Assembly (NCBI GenBank): GCA_051654905.1
Contig: JBOFYY010000144.1
Span: 86,846-150,845 of the forward strand
Direction of reading: 5' to 3'
From: JBOFIQ01 sp051654905
GTDB taxonomy: Bacteria > Actinomycetota > Actinomycetes > Propionibacteriales > Propionibacteriaceae
Length of the DNA: 64,000 nt
Below are positions 8,718 to 16,518 of the stretch, piece by piece; the first letter of the stretch is position 1, and every line of letters starts with the position of its first letter. The position numbers and the translations under genes were made by a program. Under the pieces are notes generated by a model. It was given only the letters and a program-made list of their open reading frames with translations. It ran no database searches and was not told the DNA's origin.

Positions 8718-9614
8718 GTGTCAACAAGGGTGGCTGTTATTGGTAACTTCGATGGAGTTCATCGAGGTCACCAGGGTTTGCTTGCTGCTGCACAAGCAGT
8801 AACGCCAAACTCAGAGATTATTGCGGTCACTTTCTGGCCTCACCCCATGAGCGTGGTACGTCCAGATAAAGCTCCAAAACTTTTGTGTTCGTTAGCGGAG
8901 CGGAAACGGTTACTACTTGCTGCTGGCGCTAGTGAAGTAGTTGTGATTGATTTTACTGAGGAGTTTGCGCAGCAACCGGCAGCAAGTTTTGTGGCTGAAG
9001 TGTTGGCTCCGCTGGGGATAGCTCATGTAGTAGTAGGGGAGAACTTCAGATTTGGGCATCGAGCTGCTGGTGATGTTGCTCAACTTACGCAGTTAGCGCA
9101 TGACAATGGCATGACGGTTTCTTCGGTTCCGTTGGTGAAAGTATGTGACGAAGAGACTTGCTCGACAGCTATCAGACGTGCTTTGGCTAATGGTGATGTT
9201 GATGCTGCACAAGAGCAGCTGGGGCGTCGCTTTGCTTATCGAGGCACAGTAGTTCAGGGTGCGCAGCGGGGGAGAGAACTAGGTTTTCCTACTGCAAATG
9301 TTATTGTCCCTGATTCCATGGCAGCTCCTGCTGATGGTGTCTATGCTGGCTGGGTACACCGCTGCGATGACAACTCAGAACCATTACCTGCTGCTATTTC
9401 AGTGGGCACGAATCCTACTTTTGAAGATATTCATCGTACAGTGGAGTCATATGTGCTAGATCGCCATGATTTAGAGCTATATGGTGTCGAGATCGAAGTG
9501 GAGTTCGTGGCACGGTTGCGAGGAATGGTTAAGTACTCGGGGCTAGAGCCACTGATTGCACAGATTCATGATGATGTTTCTCGAACTCGTAAAGTGTTGG
9601 GGCTGGCTTCGTAG
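8718..9614 (+). CDS. ribF: Bifunctional riboflavin kinase / FAD synthetase
   Basis: Converts riboflavin to FMN and FMN to FAD. The GTG at 8718 is preferred because GGAGAGG (8702-8708) is 9 bases before it; an in-frame ATG at 8709 abuts that site and would add three residues. The N-terminal FAD-synthetase domain shows GNFDGVHRGHQ (the HxGH nucleotidyl-transfer motif) and the C-terminal kinase domain shows RGRELGFPTANV and GTNPTF. The product is about 298 residues. It is the last gene of the infB-rbfA-truB-ribF unit, a common arrangement. Confidence 0.95.
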   Translation: MSTRVAVIGNFDGVHRGHQGLLAAAQAVTPNSEIIAVTFWPHPMSVVRPDKAPKLLCSLAERKRLLLAAGASEVVVIDFTEEFAQQPAASFVAEVLAPLGIAHVVVGENFRFGHRAAGDVAQLTQLAHDNGMTVSSVPLVKVCDEETCSTAIRRALANGDVDAAQEQLGRRFAYRGTVVQGAQRGRELGFPTANVIVPDSMAAPADGVYAGWVHRCDDNSEPLPAAISVGTNPTFEDIHRTVESYVLDRHDLELYGVEIEVEFVARLRGMVKYSGLEPLIAQIHDDVSRTRKVLGLAS

Positions 9615-9650
9615 CAGTATTTGCGATTCGCTCGAATGGAGTAAGCCTGG

Positions 9651-9757
9651 TAGGCTTGTTTAAGCCGTTAGATCGGCCGCGGATCCCCAAGAGCTGGAAT
9701 CATCTTACGATGAGGCTAGCGCCGCGCAACGGGAACTACGAAAGGAGAGCAGCACAC
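9651..9757 (+). promoter_or_regulatory. Putative rpsO promoter and leader
   Basis: TAGGCT (9651-9656) looks like a -10 element and would give a leader of about 95 nt. The leader holds a small hairpin TCATC-TTAC-GATGA (9700-9713) flanked by GCT/AGC. S15 leaders are autoregulatory in several bacteria, so this is a reasonable candidate, but no specific S15-binding fold can be proved by eye. Confidence 0.4.
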
Positions 9758-10021
9758 ATGGACGCTGCCGCGAAGAAGAAGATTATCGAAGAGTACGCAA
9801 CCAAGCCGGGCGATACTGGTTCACCGGATGTACAGATTGCGCTGCTCACCAAGCGTATTGCTCACCTCACCGAGCACCTCAAGCAGCATAAGGGCGATCA
9901 CCACAGCCGTCGTGGCCTAATGTTGATGGTTGGTCAGCGTCGTCGTCTACTGAACTACGTTGCCAAGAATGACATCGAACATTACCGTTCGTTGATCAGC
10001 CGTCTTGGACTGCGTCGGTGA
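9758..10021 (+). CDS. rpsO: 30S ribosomal protein S15
   Basis: Primary 16S rRNA-binding protein of the 30S platform. ATG 9758 follows AAAGGAGAG by 7 bases; the frame extends upstream but that part does not resemble S15. The 87-residue length is typical. The hallmark blocks are GDTGSPDVQIALLTKRIAHLTEHL and HSRRGLMLMVGQRRRLLNYV. It is followed by a terminator and then pnp, the widespread rpsO-pnp pairing. Confidence 0.98.
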   Translation: MDAAAKKKIIEEYATKPGDTGSPDVQIALLTKRIAHLTEHLKQHKGDHHSRRGLMLMVGQRRRLLNYVAKNDIEHYRSLISRLGLRR

Positions 10022-10033
10022 TTTACTGACTTG

Positions 10034-10070
10034 GTGGAAGGGAGTGGTGCGACTCGCCACTCCCTTTCGC
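10034..10070 (+). terminator. Hairpin after rpsO
   Basis: Core arms AAGGGAGTGG and CCACTCCCTT (10038-10047, 10057-10066) can be extended by four more pairs including wobbles. There is no long T tract, so read-through into pnp is possible. Confidence 0.6.
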
Positions 10071-10256
10071 ACATCATTATCCCTTTGAATGGGATATAAC
10101 AGAATTAACACAAAACCCTTGCATCAATAAGAGATTGAGAGAGTCCTCGGTCCTCGGTAGTGGTTTTCGGAAGGTAACCATATTTTCCGCGAGCCTCGAT
10201 CGAAGACCGGCCTTTTCTGGAATCGCGATGTGATGCATACAGAAAGGAAATACCCC
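10071..10256 (+). other. rpsO-pnp intergenic leader
   Basis: 186 bases without a gene. Short inverted repeats are present (for example GGTT..AACC around 10163-10180 and CGCGA..TCGCG at 10188 and 10223). A conserved Actino-pnp RNA motif is known upstream of PNPase genes in actinobacteria and this is where it would lie, but I cannot confirm its fold by eye. The pnp ribosome-binding site GAAAGGAA closes the leader. Confidence 0.4.
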
Positions 10257-12464
10257 ATGGAGGGTCCTGATCTTAAATTCACCGAAGCCATTATTGATAA
10301 TGGCAAATTCGGTAAGCACGTCGTTCGTTTTGAAACTGGCGTTCTAGCTCGTCAAGCCGATGGTGCAGCTGCGGTTTACCTTGATGGTGACACCATGCTG
10401 CTATCGGCAACTACTGCTAATAAAACTCCTCGGGATGCTATCGACTTCTTCCCGCTAACTGTTGATGTCGAAGAGCGTATGTACGCTGCCGGTCGTATTC
10501 CCGGTTCGTTCTTCCGTCGCGAAGGCCGTCCTTCTGAGGGAGCTATTTTGGCTGCCCGGTTGTGTGACCGACCGCTACGTCCATCCTTTGTTAAGGGATT
10601 GCGTAATGAGGTCCAGGTCGTAGTTACGGTACTTGCCCTCAACCCTAATGTTCGCTACGACGTGCTAGCGATCAATGCTTCTTCGATTTCGACGCAGCTG
10701 GCAGGGCTACCATTCTCCGGTCCTATCGGCGGTCTTCGTATTGCTTTGATTGAAGACCAGTGGGTAGCTTTCCCAACCGTCGAGCAGTCTGAGGATGCTA
10801 CTTTCGAAATGGCTATCGCTGGTCGGGTTCTTCCTGACGGTGATGTCGCCATCATGATGGTAGAAGCTGAATCCACCGAGTACACCTTCGAGTTGGTGCG
10901 CGCTGGCAAGAAGGCTCCGACTGAAGAGGTTGTAGCAGAAGGTCTAGAAGCCTCGAAGAAGTTCATCAAGGCACTATGTGATGCTCAGGCAGAACTTGCC
11001 GCTATGGCTCCTAAAGAAACCTATGACTTCCCGGTATTCCTTGATTACCAGGATGACGTTTTTGCGGCAGTTTCTGATGCAGCTCAGGACGCTATGGCCA
11101 AGGCGATGACTATCGCTGGTAAGCAGGAGCGTGAAGCTGCTACTGATGCCCTTAAAGCTGATGTTCATGCCGCGCTAGATGCCAAGTTCGAAGGCCGCGA
11201 GAAAGAAATCTCGGGAGCTTTCAAGGCTCTTCAGAAGAAGATCGTTCGTAATCGGGTTCTCACTGAGAAGATCCGTATGGATGGCCGTGGCCCCAGCGAT
11301 ATTCGTACCTTGTCAGCGGAGGTAGGCGTGCTGCCTCGCGTACACGGCTCGGCGCTATTCCAGCGTGGCGAAACCCAGATCTTGGGCGTATCAACGCTGA
11401 ATATGCTGGGACTAGAGCAGAAGCTAGATACGCTCTCTCCAGAGAGCAGCAAGCGCTACATGCACCATTACAATTTCCCGCCGTACTCCACTGGCGAAAC
11501 AGGTCGCGTAGGTTCGCCGAAGCGTCGTGAAATCGGACATGGGGCGCTTGCTGAGCGTGCCTTGGTACCGGTACTTCCAAACCGGGAAGAGTTCCCTTAC
11601 GCGATCCGTGAGGTATCTGAGGCATTGGGCTCTAATGGTTCAACTTCGATGGGTTCAGTATGCGCCTCGACGCTAGCATTGCTGAATGCTGGTGTCCCGC
11701 TTAAGGCTCCCGTAGCTGGTATTGCCATGGGTCTGATGTCTGGCGATATTGATGGTGAAACCCGTTACGTTGCACTTACCGATATTTTGGGTGCTGAAGA
11801 CGCTCTGGGCGACATGGACTTCAAAGTTGCCGGTACCCGAGAATTCGTAACTGCACTGCAGCTCGACACTAAACTCAACGGTATTCCTGCCGATGTGCTA
11901 GCTGGCGCTTTGTTACAGGCTCGGGATGCTCGTCACACCATTCTTGATGTGATGAATGAGGCAATCGATACTCCTGATGAGATGTCTCCGTATGCTCCTC
12001 GTATCATTTCGATCCGAATCCCTGTCGATAAGATCGGTGAGGTGATCGGGCCTAAAGGCAAGATGATCAACCAGATCCAAGATGAGACTGGCGCTCAGAT
12101 CACGATCGAAGACGACGGCACTATTTACATCGGTGCTGAAGAGGGCACTGCTGCTGAAGCTGCCATGAACATGATCAACTCGATTGCTAACCCGCAGATG
12201 CCACAAAAGGGTGAGCGGTACCTAGGTACGGTAGTGAAGTTGACTACCTTCGGTGCTTTCGTTTCGTTGACCCCGGGCAAGGACGGTTTGCTGCATATCA
12301 GCAAGCTCCGGGCACTTGCTGGTGGTAAGCGCGTCGAAAATGTTGAAGACCTGCTATCTGTGGGACAGAAGCTTCAGGTCGAGATCGACGAGATTGATGA
12401 TCGCGGCAAGCTATCGTTGATCCCCGTCGTCGAAGACGAAGCTGCTGAGGCTAAGGCCGAATAG
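10257..12464 (+). CDS. pnp: Polyribonucleotide nucleotidyltransferase (PNPase)
   Basis: Phosphorolytic 3'-5' exoribonuclease for mRNA decay. The start is ATG 10257 (MEGPDLKFTEAIIDNG), preceded by AGAAAGGAAA; an upstream in-frame ATG at 10230 lies before that site. The 735-residue product has RNase PH domain 1 (about 10-150), an all-helical linker, RNase PH domain 2 (about 325-550, MGSVCASTLALLNAGVPL), a KH domain (VIGPKGKMINQIQ near 600) and a C-terminal S1 domain (GTVVKLTTFGAFVSL near 660). Complete and ordinary. The M16 peptidase follows by 3 bases. Confidence 0.97.
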   Translation: MEGPDLKFTEAIIDNGKFGKHVVRFETGVLARQADGAAAVYLDGDTMLLSATTANKTPRDAIDFFPLTVDVEERMYAAGRIPGSFFRREGRPSEGAILAARLCDRPLRPSFVKGLRNEVQVVVTVLALNPNVRYDVLAINASSISTQLAGLPFSGPIGGLRIALIEDQWVAFPTVEQSEDATFEMAIAGRVLPDGDVAIMMVEAESTEYTFELVRAGKKAPTEEVVAEGLEASKKFIKALCDAQAELAAMAPKETYDFPVFLDYQDDVFAAVSDAAQDAMAKAMTIAGKQEREAATDALKADVHAALDAKFEGREKEISGAFKALQKKIVRNRVLTEKIRMDGRGPSDIRTLSAEVGVLPRVHGSALFQRGETQILGVSTLNMLGLEQKLDTLSPESSKRYMHHYNFPPYSTGETGRVGSPKRREIGHGALAERALVPVLPNREEFPYAIREVSEALGSNGSTSMGSVCASTLALLNAGVPLKAPVAGIAMGLMSGDIDGETRYVALTDILGAEDALGDMDFKVAGTREFVTALQLDTKLNGIPADVLAGALLQARDARHTILDVMNEAIDTPDEMSPYAPRIISIRIPVDKIGEVIGPKGKMINQIQDETGAQITIEDDGTIYIGAEEGTAAEAAMNMINSIANPQMPQKGERYLGTVVKLTTFGAFVSLTPGKDGLLHISKLRALAGGKRVENVEDLLSVGQKLQVEIDEIDDRGKLSLIPVVEDEAAEAKAE

Positions 12465-12467
12465 TCC

Positions 12468-13811
12468 TTGACTACATATACGCATAAGGCCGCTCGGCCG
12501 CACCTCGGTGGCACTGTCCGCCGTACGGTGCTACCGAGCGGTCTTCGCGTCGTCACTGAGGATATGGCACATAGCCAAACACTCTCATTAGGATTTTTTA
12601 TCCAAGTAGGGTCGCGTCATGAGTCGACTGGATTATGTGGTGCCGCTCATTTCTTGGAGCACGTTTTATTCAAAGGAACTGCGACGCGTTCTGCTCACGA
12701 ATTGTCAGCTGCCTTTGATCGGGTAGGCGGTGAGTCCAATGCTTATACCGCTAAAGACCACACCTGTTTCTTTGCCAAAGTGCTAGCTGATGATGCTGAT
12801 ATGGCTGTTGATGTCATGTCAGATATGTTGACGCATTCTTTGATTTGCGCTCCAGACGTCGAAAGCGAACGGGGCGTTATTCTCGATGAAATTTCAATGC
12901 ATAATGATGATCCGCTAGAACTGGCATATTCGTTAGTAGCGAAAGGTCTTTACGGCGATCATGCTTTAGGGCGGGATGTGATAGGCACAGTTGCATCGAT
13001 CACAGCCATGACTAGAGAGCAAGTCCATTCTTTTTGGAAGCGACATTATCAACCTAGCGATATTGTGGTTTCTGCTGCCGGAGCTATCGACCATGACTGG
13101 TTAGTGGGAAAGCTATCGCTATTGCCGGGAACTCCTGTTACTCGTCGTATTCAGAAAGCCCCGCTAGCTCCGCTGAAACCGCTGGTCGTGACACGATCGC
13201 GCGACTCTGAGCAGTGCTCATGTTTATTAGCTTTTCGGGCTCCTGCTTATGAGAGCCAAGAACGTTATGCAGCAGACCTTCTTGCCACAGTTCTTGGTGG
13301 TGGAATGTCTTCACGGCTCTTTGATGAGGTTCGAGAGCAGCGTGGGTTGGCATACCATATTGATGCTTCGACGACGGCATATATGGATGCTGGGCAATTC
13401 ACTGTGGAGTGGTTGTGTGCACCCGAACGAGTGGGGGAGATTGCTAAGATCGTCGAGAATATCATTACCCAAGTCGCGGTTCAGGGCATCACTAGCGAAG
13501 AACTGGCGCGAGCTAAAGGGCAACTAAGAGGACAAACGCTACTTGCTTTTGAATCTCCTGATACCCGCATGAATCGGTTAGGTAAAGCCGAACTCATGCA
13601 TGATTCTCGTACGATGAATATGATTCTTGACGCCTATGAAGCTACTACCGCTGAGCAAATTCGTGACCAAGCACGGTTGCTTTTTGCGCAGCATCCAGTT
13701 ATGGCTGTAGTAGGAGCAAAAATAGATAAGCGTCCGCTGGATCGAAGAGTCGCTGGTTGGCGAGATGCGATCACTGTAGCTATAGCGAAAGCGGAAAAAT
13801 CAGACAAGTGA
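12468..13811 (+). CDS. M16-family zinc metallopeptidase (processing-peptidase-like)
   Basis: A 447-residue insulinase/mitochondrial-processing-peptidase homologue. The inverted zinc motif HFLEH is at residues about 61-65, with downstream ESERGVILDEI supplying the third ligand near 137, so the N-terminal half should be catalytically competent. The C-terminal half (RGLAYHID near 290) is the usual inactive partner domain. In actinobacteria this gene commonly follows pnp, as here. The start is assigned to TTG three bases after the pnp stop and is weakly supported because there is no clear ribosome-binding site. The 3' end overlaps the convergent acetyltransferase gene by 12 bases. Confidence 0.9.
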   Translation: MTTYTHKAARPHLGGTVRRTVLPSGLRVVTEDMAHSQTLSLGFFIQVGSRHESTGLCGAAHFLEHVLFKGTATRSAHELSAAFDRVGGESNAYTAKDHTCFFAKVLADDADMAVDVMSDMLTHSLICAPDVESERGVILDEISMHNDDPLELAYSLVAKGLYGDHALGRDVIGTVASITAMTREQVHSFWKRHYQPSDIVVSAAGAIDHDWLVGKLSLLPGTPVTRRIQKAPLAPLKPLVVTRSRDSEQCSCLLAFRAPAYESQERYAADLLATVLGGGMSSRLFDEVREQRGLAYHIDASTTAYMDAGQFTVEWLCAPERVGEIAKIVENIITQVAVQGITSEELARAKGQLRGQTLLAFESPDTRMNRLGKAELMHDSRTMNMILDAYEATTAEQIRDQARLLFAQHPVMAVVGAKIDKRPLDRRVAGWRDAITVAIAKAEKSDK

Positions 13812-14330
13812 TGTGTGAAGACGTAGCGTCTTTAGCATTGCGCCATTCTCAGTAACAAGTTCTTGATGAGCACCATCTGGAGCAAAGTTCTGGCTTCTTA
13901 GGAATGTTCGTAACCCATCGAATGTTGTCGGTATCCAAATACGCGCACGTTCAAAACGATCTGCTACCAGAGTTTCGGTTACCGCATGCATTAGTCGAGA
14001 TCCATGTCCTTGCCGGCGGTGTCCTGACGCGATAACAAATTCTGCGATAGTGGCGTCAGCAGTAGCTGCATCAGGATCATCGGCAGGTCCGATAGCAGCA
14101 AAACCAACTGGATGAGAATCATCGGTAGCTATCAAAACCCTAAATTGTGCTAGTGGTGGTGCAACGATAGCGCGATGCCATGCTTCAATCATGCTGAGTT
14201 CATCCATCTGTTCTAGGAAAGCTGCCGCAATTTCAGGGCAATGGTCTGTTTGCCAAGCCATACGCTGCATGCGGGCAATGACTTTAGCTTCGACTGGCAG
14301 TGCAAGGCGGACAGATGGCGGTGTAGACAT
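13800..14330 (-). CDS. GNAT-family N-acetyltransferase
   Basis: A 176-residue acetyl-CoA-dependent transferase of unknown substrate. The acetyl-CoA loop is RRQGHGSRLM near residues 113-122, preceded by the usual beta strand (ATIAEFVIASGH). ATG is preceded by GAGGAACTC, a good ribosome-binding site. It converges on the M16 gene and overlaps it by 12 bases; it diverges from RNase J. Substrate could be an amino acid, a peptide or an antibiotic; the sequence does not say. Confidence 0.8.
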   Translation of the reverse strand: MSTPPSVRLALPVEAKVIARMQRMAWQTDHCPEIAAAFLEQMDELSMIEAWHRAIVAPPLAQFRVLIATDDSHPVGFAAIGPADDPDAATADATIAEFVIASGHRRQGHGSRLMHAVTETLVADRFERARIWIPTTFDGLRTFLRSQNFAPDGAHQELVTENGAMLKTLRLHTSLV

Positions 14331-14387
14331 GAGTTCCTCTTCGTGATGGATTGATCCAATATGGGGGATCTATTCCCATTGTGACGA

Positions 14388-14393
14388 TAGTGT
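14388..14393 (+). promoter_or_regulatory. -10 hexamer TAGTGT, leaderless start for RNase J
   Basis: The hexamer ends 6 bases before ATG 14400, which would put the transcription start on the A of the start codon. Confidence 0.4.
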
Positions 14394-14399
14394 GTGCAT

Positions 14400-16082
14400 A
14401 TGCAGAAATTGACCGCACCTTCTCCGCTGAAACCCCAGACGTTGCGCATCATCCCATTAGGTGGGCATGGTGACATCGGTCGTAATATGAGTTGCTTTGA
14501 AATAAATGGTCGACTGCTTCTTGTGGACTGTGGTGTGCTCTTCCCAGAAGATACCCACCCAGGCGTTGATCTGATTTTACCTGCTTTGGAGTATCTCCAT
14601 GAGCGTATCGATGATGTTGATGGGTTAGTGCTGACACACGGGCACGAAGACCATGTGGGAGCAGTTCCTTATTTGTTGCGGCTACGTCCAGATATTCCTA
14701 TTTATGGTTCCCAACTGACCTTGGCTTTACTGCGAGCCAAACTGCGAGAACATCGCCTGCGCGATACGCAATATAACGTTGTTGCAGAAGGTGATCGTAG
14801 TTCTATTGGGCCAGAATTTGATGTTGAGTTCCTTGCAGTAAATCATTCTATTCCAGATGCGCTAGCTGTTTTCATACGTACTCAGGGCGGTACGGTTTTA
14901 CATACTGGTGACTTCAAAATGGATCAGTTGCCGTTGGATGGCCGGATCACAGATTTACGCGGGTTCGCTCGTGTAGGCACTGAAGGCGTCGACATCTTCA
15001 TGGCAGATAGTACTAATGCTGAGGTGGCTGGTTTTACCGTTCCAGAACGAGATATTGAACCAGCTATTGAGCGAGTATTTGCCACCACGCAAGGGAAACT
15101 AGTTGTTGCCTGTTTTGCGTCGCACATCCACCGCGTACAGCAAGTTATGGACGCTGCGGTACGGCATGGTCGAAAAGTGGTCTACGTCGGACGTTCCATG
15201 ATGCGCAATATGGCAGTGGCTAGAGAGCTGGGATATTTGACGGTTCCAGGAGACACTCTCATTGATTTGAAAGATATTGATAAATATCGTGACGATCAAG
15301 TGGTTATCGTTTCTACTGGATCGCAAGGTGAGCCATTGGCGGCACTATCTCGGATGGCTAACCAAGAACATCCAGTTATTCGTATTGGAACAACAGATAC
15401 GGTGCTGCTAGCGAGTTCTTTGATTCCGGGAAATGAAAACTCGGTCTATCGGATTATCAATGGGCTATCTCGATTGGGTGCTCGCGTTATTCATAAGGGC
15501 AATGCTCTTGTCCATGTTTCAGGACATGCCTCGGCAGGGGAGCTGCTTTATGCCTACAACATCGTAAAACCCAAGAATGTTATTCCAGTTCATGGTGAGA
15601 TCCGACACCTTTTAGCAAATGCGGATTTGGCTGTGAAAACAGGTGTTCCCAGGGAGCGAGCTCTTATCGTCGAAGATGGTATGGTGGTAGATCTAGCAGA
15701 TCATGTAGCTCGGATCGTAGGAAAAGTTGATGCCCCCTACATCTTTGTCGACGGTTCGACGGTGGGAGATGTGGGAGATGCTGAGTTCAGTGATCGTAGG
15801 ATCCTGGGCGAAGAAGGCTTTATCTCTATCGTGACGGTTGTTGATGCACAACAGCGCATGATTATTTCTGGGCCAGAGATCCATGCTCGGGGTTTTGCTG
15901 ATGATGATTCAATTTTTGATGTGGTTCGCGGTCAGCTAGCCCAGGTAATTACCGAGGCGCTGCAAGACGGTAGAACCGATAGTCATGATCTGCAGCAGAT
16001 AGTACGTCGTCATATTGGACGTTGGGTGAGTCGTACCCATAATCGTCGTCCGATGATTTTGCCGCTGATTGTAGTGCAGTAG
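14400..16082 (+). CDS. rnj: Ribonuclease J
   Basis: Metallo-beta-lactamase/beta-CASP ribonuclease with 5'-3' exo- and endonuclease activity in mRNA decay and rRNA maturation. THGHEDHVGAVPYL (near residue 78) is the zinc-binding HxHxDH motif, LHTGDFKMDQ near 167 and VHVSGHASAGELL near 375 supply further metal ligands and beta-CASP motifs. The 560-residue length is normal. ATG 14400 is favoured over GTG 14394 because a -10-like TAGTGT ends 6 bases before it, consistent with a leaderless mRNA. Confidence 0.95.
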   Translation: MQKLTAPSPLKPQTLRIIPLGGHGDIGRNMSCFEINGRLLLVDCGVLFPEDTHPGVDLILPALEYLHERIDDVDGLVLTHGHEDHVGAVPYLLRLRPDIPIYGSQLTLALLRAKLREHRLRDTQYNVVAEGDRSSIGPEFDVEFLAVNHSIPDALAVFIRTQGGTVLHTGDFKMDQLPLDGRITDLRGFARVGTEGVDIFMADSTNAEVAGFTVPERDIEPAIERVFATTQGKLVVACFASHIHRVQQVMDAAVRHGRKVVYVGRSMMRNMAVARELGYLTVPGDTLIDLKDIDKYRDDQVVIVSTGSQGEPLAALSRMANQEHPVIRIGTTDTVLLASSLIPGNENSVYRIINGLSRLGARVIHKGNALVHVSGHASAGELLYAYNIVKPKNVIPVHGEIRHLLANADLAVKTGVPRERALIVEDGMVVDLADHVARIVGKVDAPYIFVDGSTVGDVGDAEFSDRRILGEEGFISIVTVVDAQQRMIISGPEIHARGFADDDSIFDVVRGQLAQVITEALQDGRTDSHDLQQIVRRHIGRWVSRTHNRRPMILPLIVVQ

Positions 16083-16137
16083 TGTCACTTTGTCTGTATC
16101 TTTGCGGCTCGATTAGGCGAACGCGCACTTAATCGGG

Positions 16138-16143
16138 TAGTCT
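16138..16143 (+). promoter_or_regulatory. Putative -10 hexamer for rpmB
   Basis: TAGTCT, 75 bases before the rpmB GTG; TTAGGC 19 bases upstream is a weak -35. Confidence 0.3.
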
Positions 16144-16218
16144 TTCCAAGTTCCCTTTACAGGAACCCTAAAACCTATGTGCCCAATCCTGGGCGCGAAA
16201 CTAGCAAGGAGAACCCCA

Positions 16219-16404
16219 GTGGCTGCCGTGTGTGACATCTGCGCCAAGGTTCCGAGCTTCGGCCACAACGTCCCTTGGTCGAAGAAGAAGACCAATCGGC
16301 GCTGGAACCCGAATATTCAGTCTGTACGCGCAACCGTTAATGGTGGCACTAAGCGTATGAACGTATGCACCTCGTGCATCAAGGCCGGTAAGGTCGTTCG
16401 CTGA
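16219..16404 (+). CDS. rpmB: 50S ribosomal protein L28, zinc-binding form
   Basis: A 61-residue large-subunit protein. GTG 16219 follows AAGGAGAA by 5 bases and gives MAAVCDICAKVPSFGHNV; the in-frame extension upstream has no L28 similarity. Two CxxC pairs (CDIC at 5-8, CTSC near 51) mark the zinc-containing C+ paralogue. It is monocistronic, bounded by its own strong terminator. Confidence 0.97.
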   Translation: MAAVCDICAKVPSFGHNVPWSKKKTNRRWNPNIQSVRATVNGGTKRMNVCTSCIKAGKVVR

Positions 16405-16437
16405 TTTTAGTTATGCTTGCATCGTTGAGCTAACACA

Positions 16438-16480
16438 AGAGAAGCCAGGTTTCCTTCGGGAGCCTGGCTTCTCTAGTTTT
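16438..16480 (+). terminator. Strong intrinsic terminator after rpmB
   Basis: Perfect 12-bp stem (16438-16449 with 16463-16474) continued by a short inner stem closed by a C-TTCG-G tetraloop, then AGTTTTAT. Confidence 0.9.
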
Positions 16481-16483
16481 ATC

Positions 16484-16489
16484 TATAAT
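16484..16489 (+). promoter_or_regulatory. -10 hexamer TATAAT for recG
   Basis: Consensus -10 directly after the rpmB terminator and 29 bases before the recG ATG. No convincing -35. Confidence 0.5.
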
Positions 16490-16518
16490 TGTCTTAGGTA
16501 TTGGTTAGGGTAACAACC

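Noticed and set aside
10077..10319. Minus-strand ORFs over the pnp leader
   Set aside because: No ribosome-binding site, no recognisable domain, and overlap with the start of pnp.
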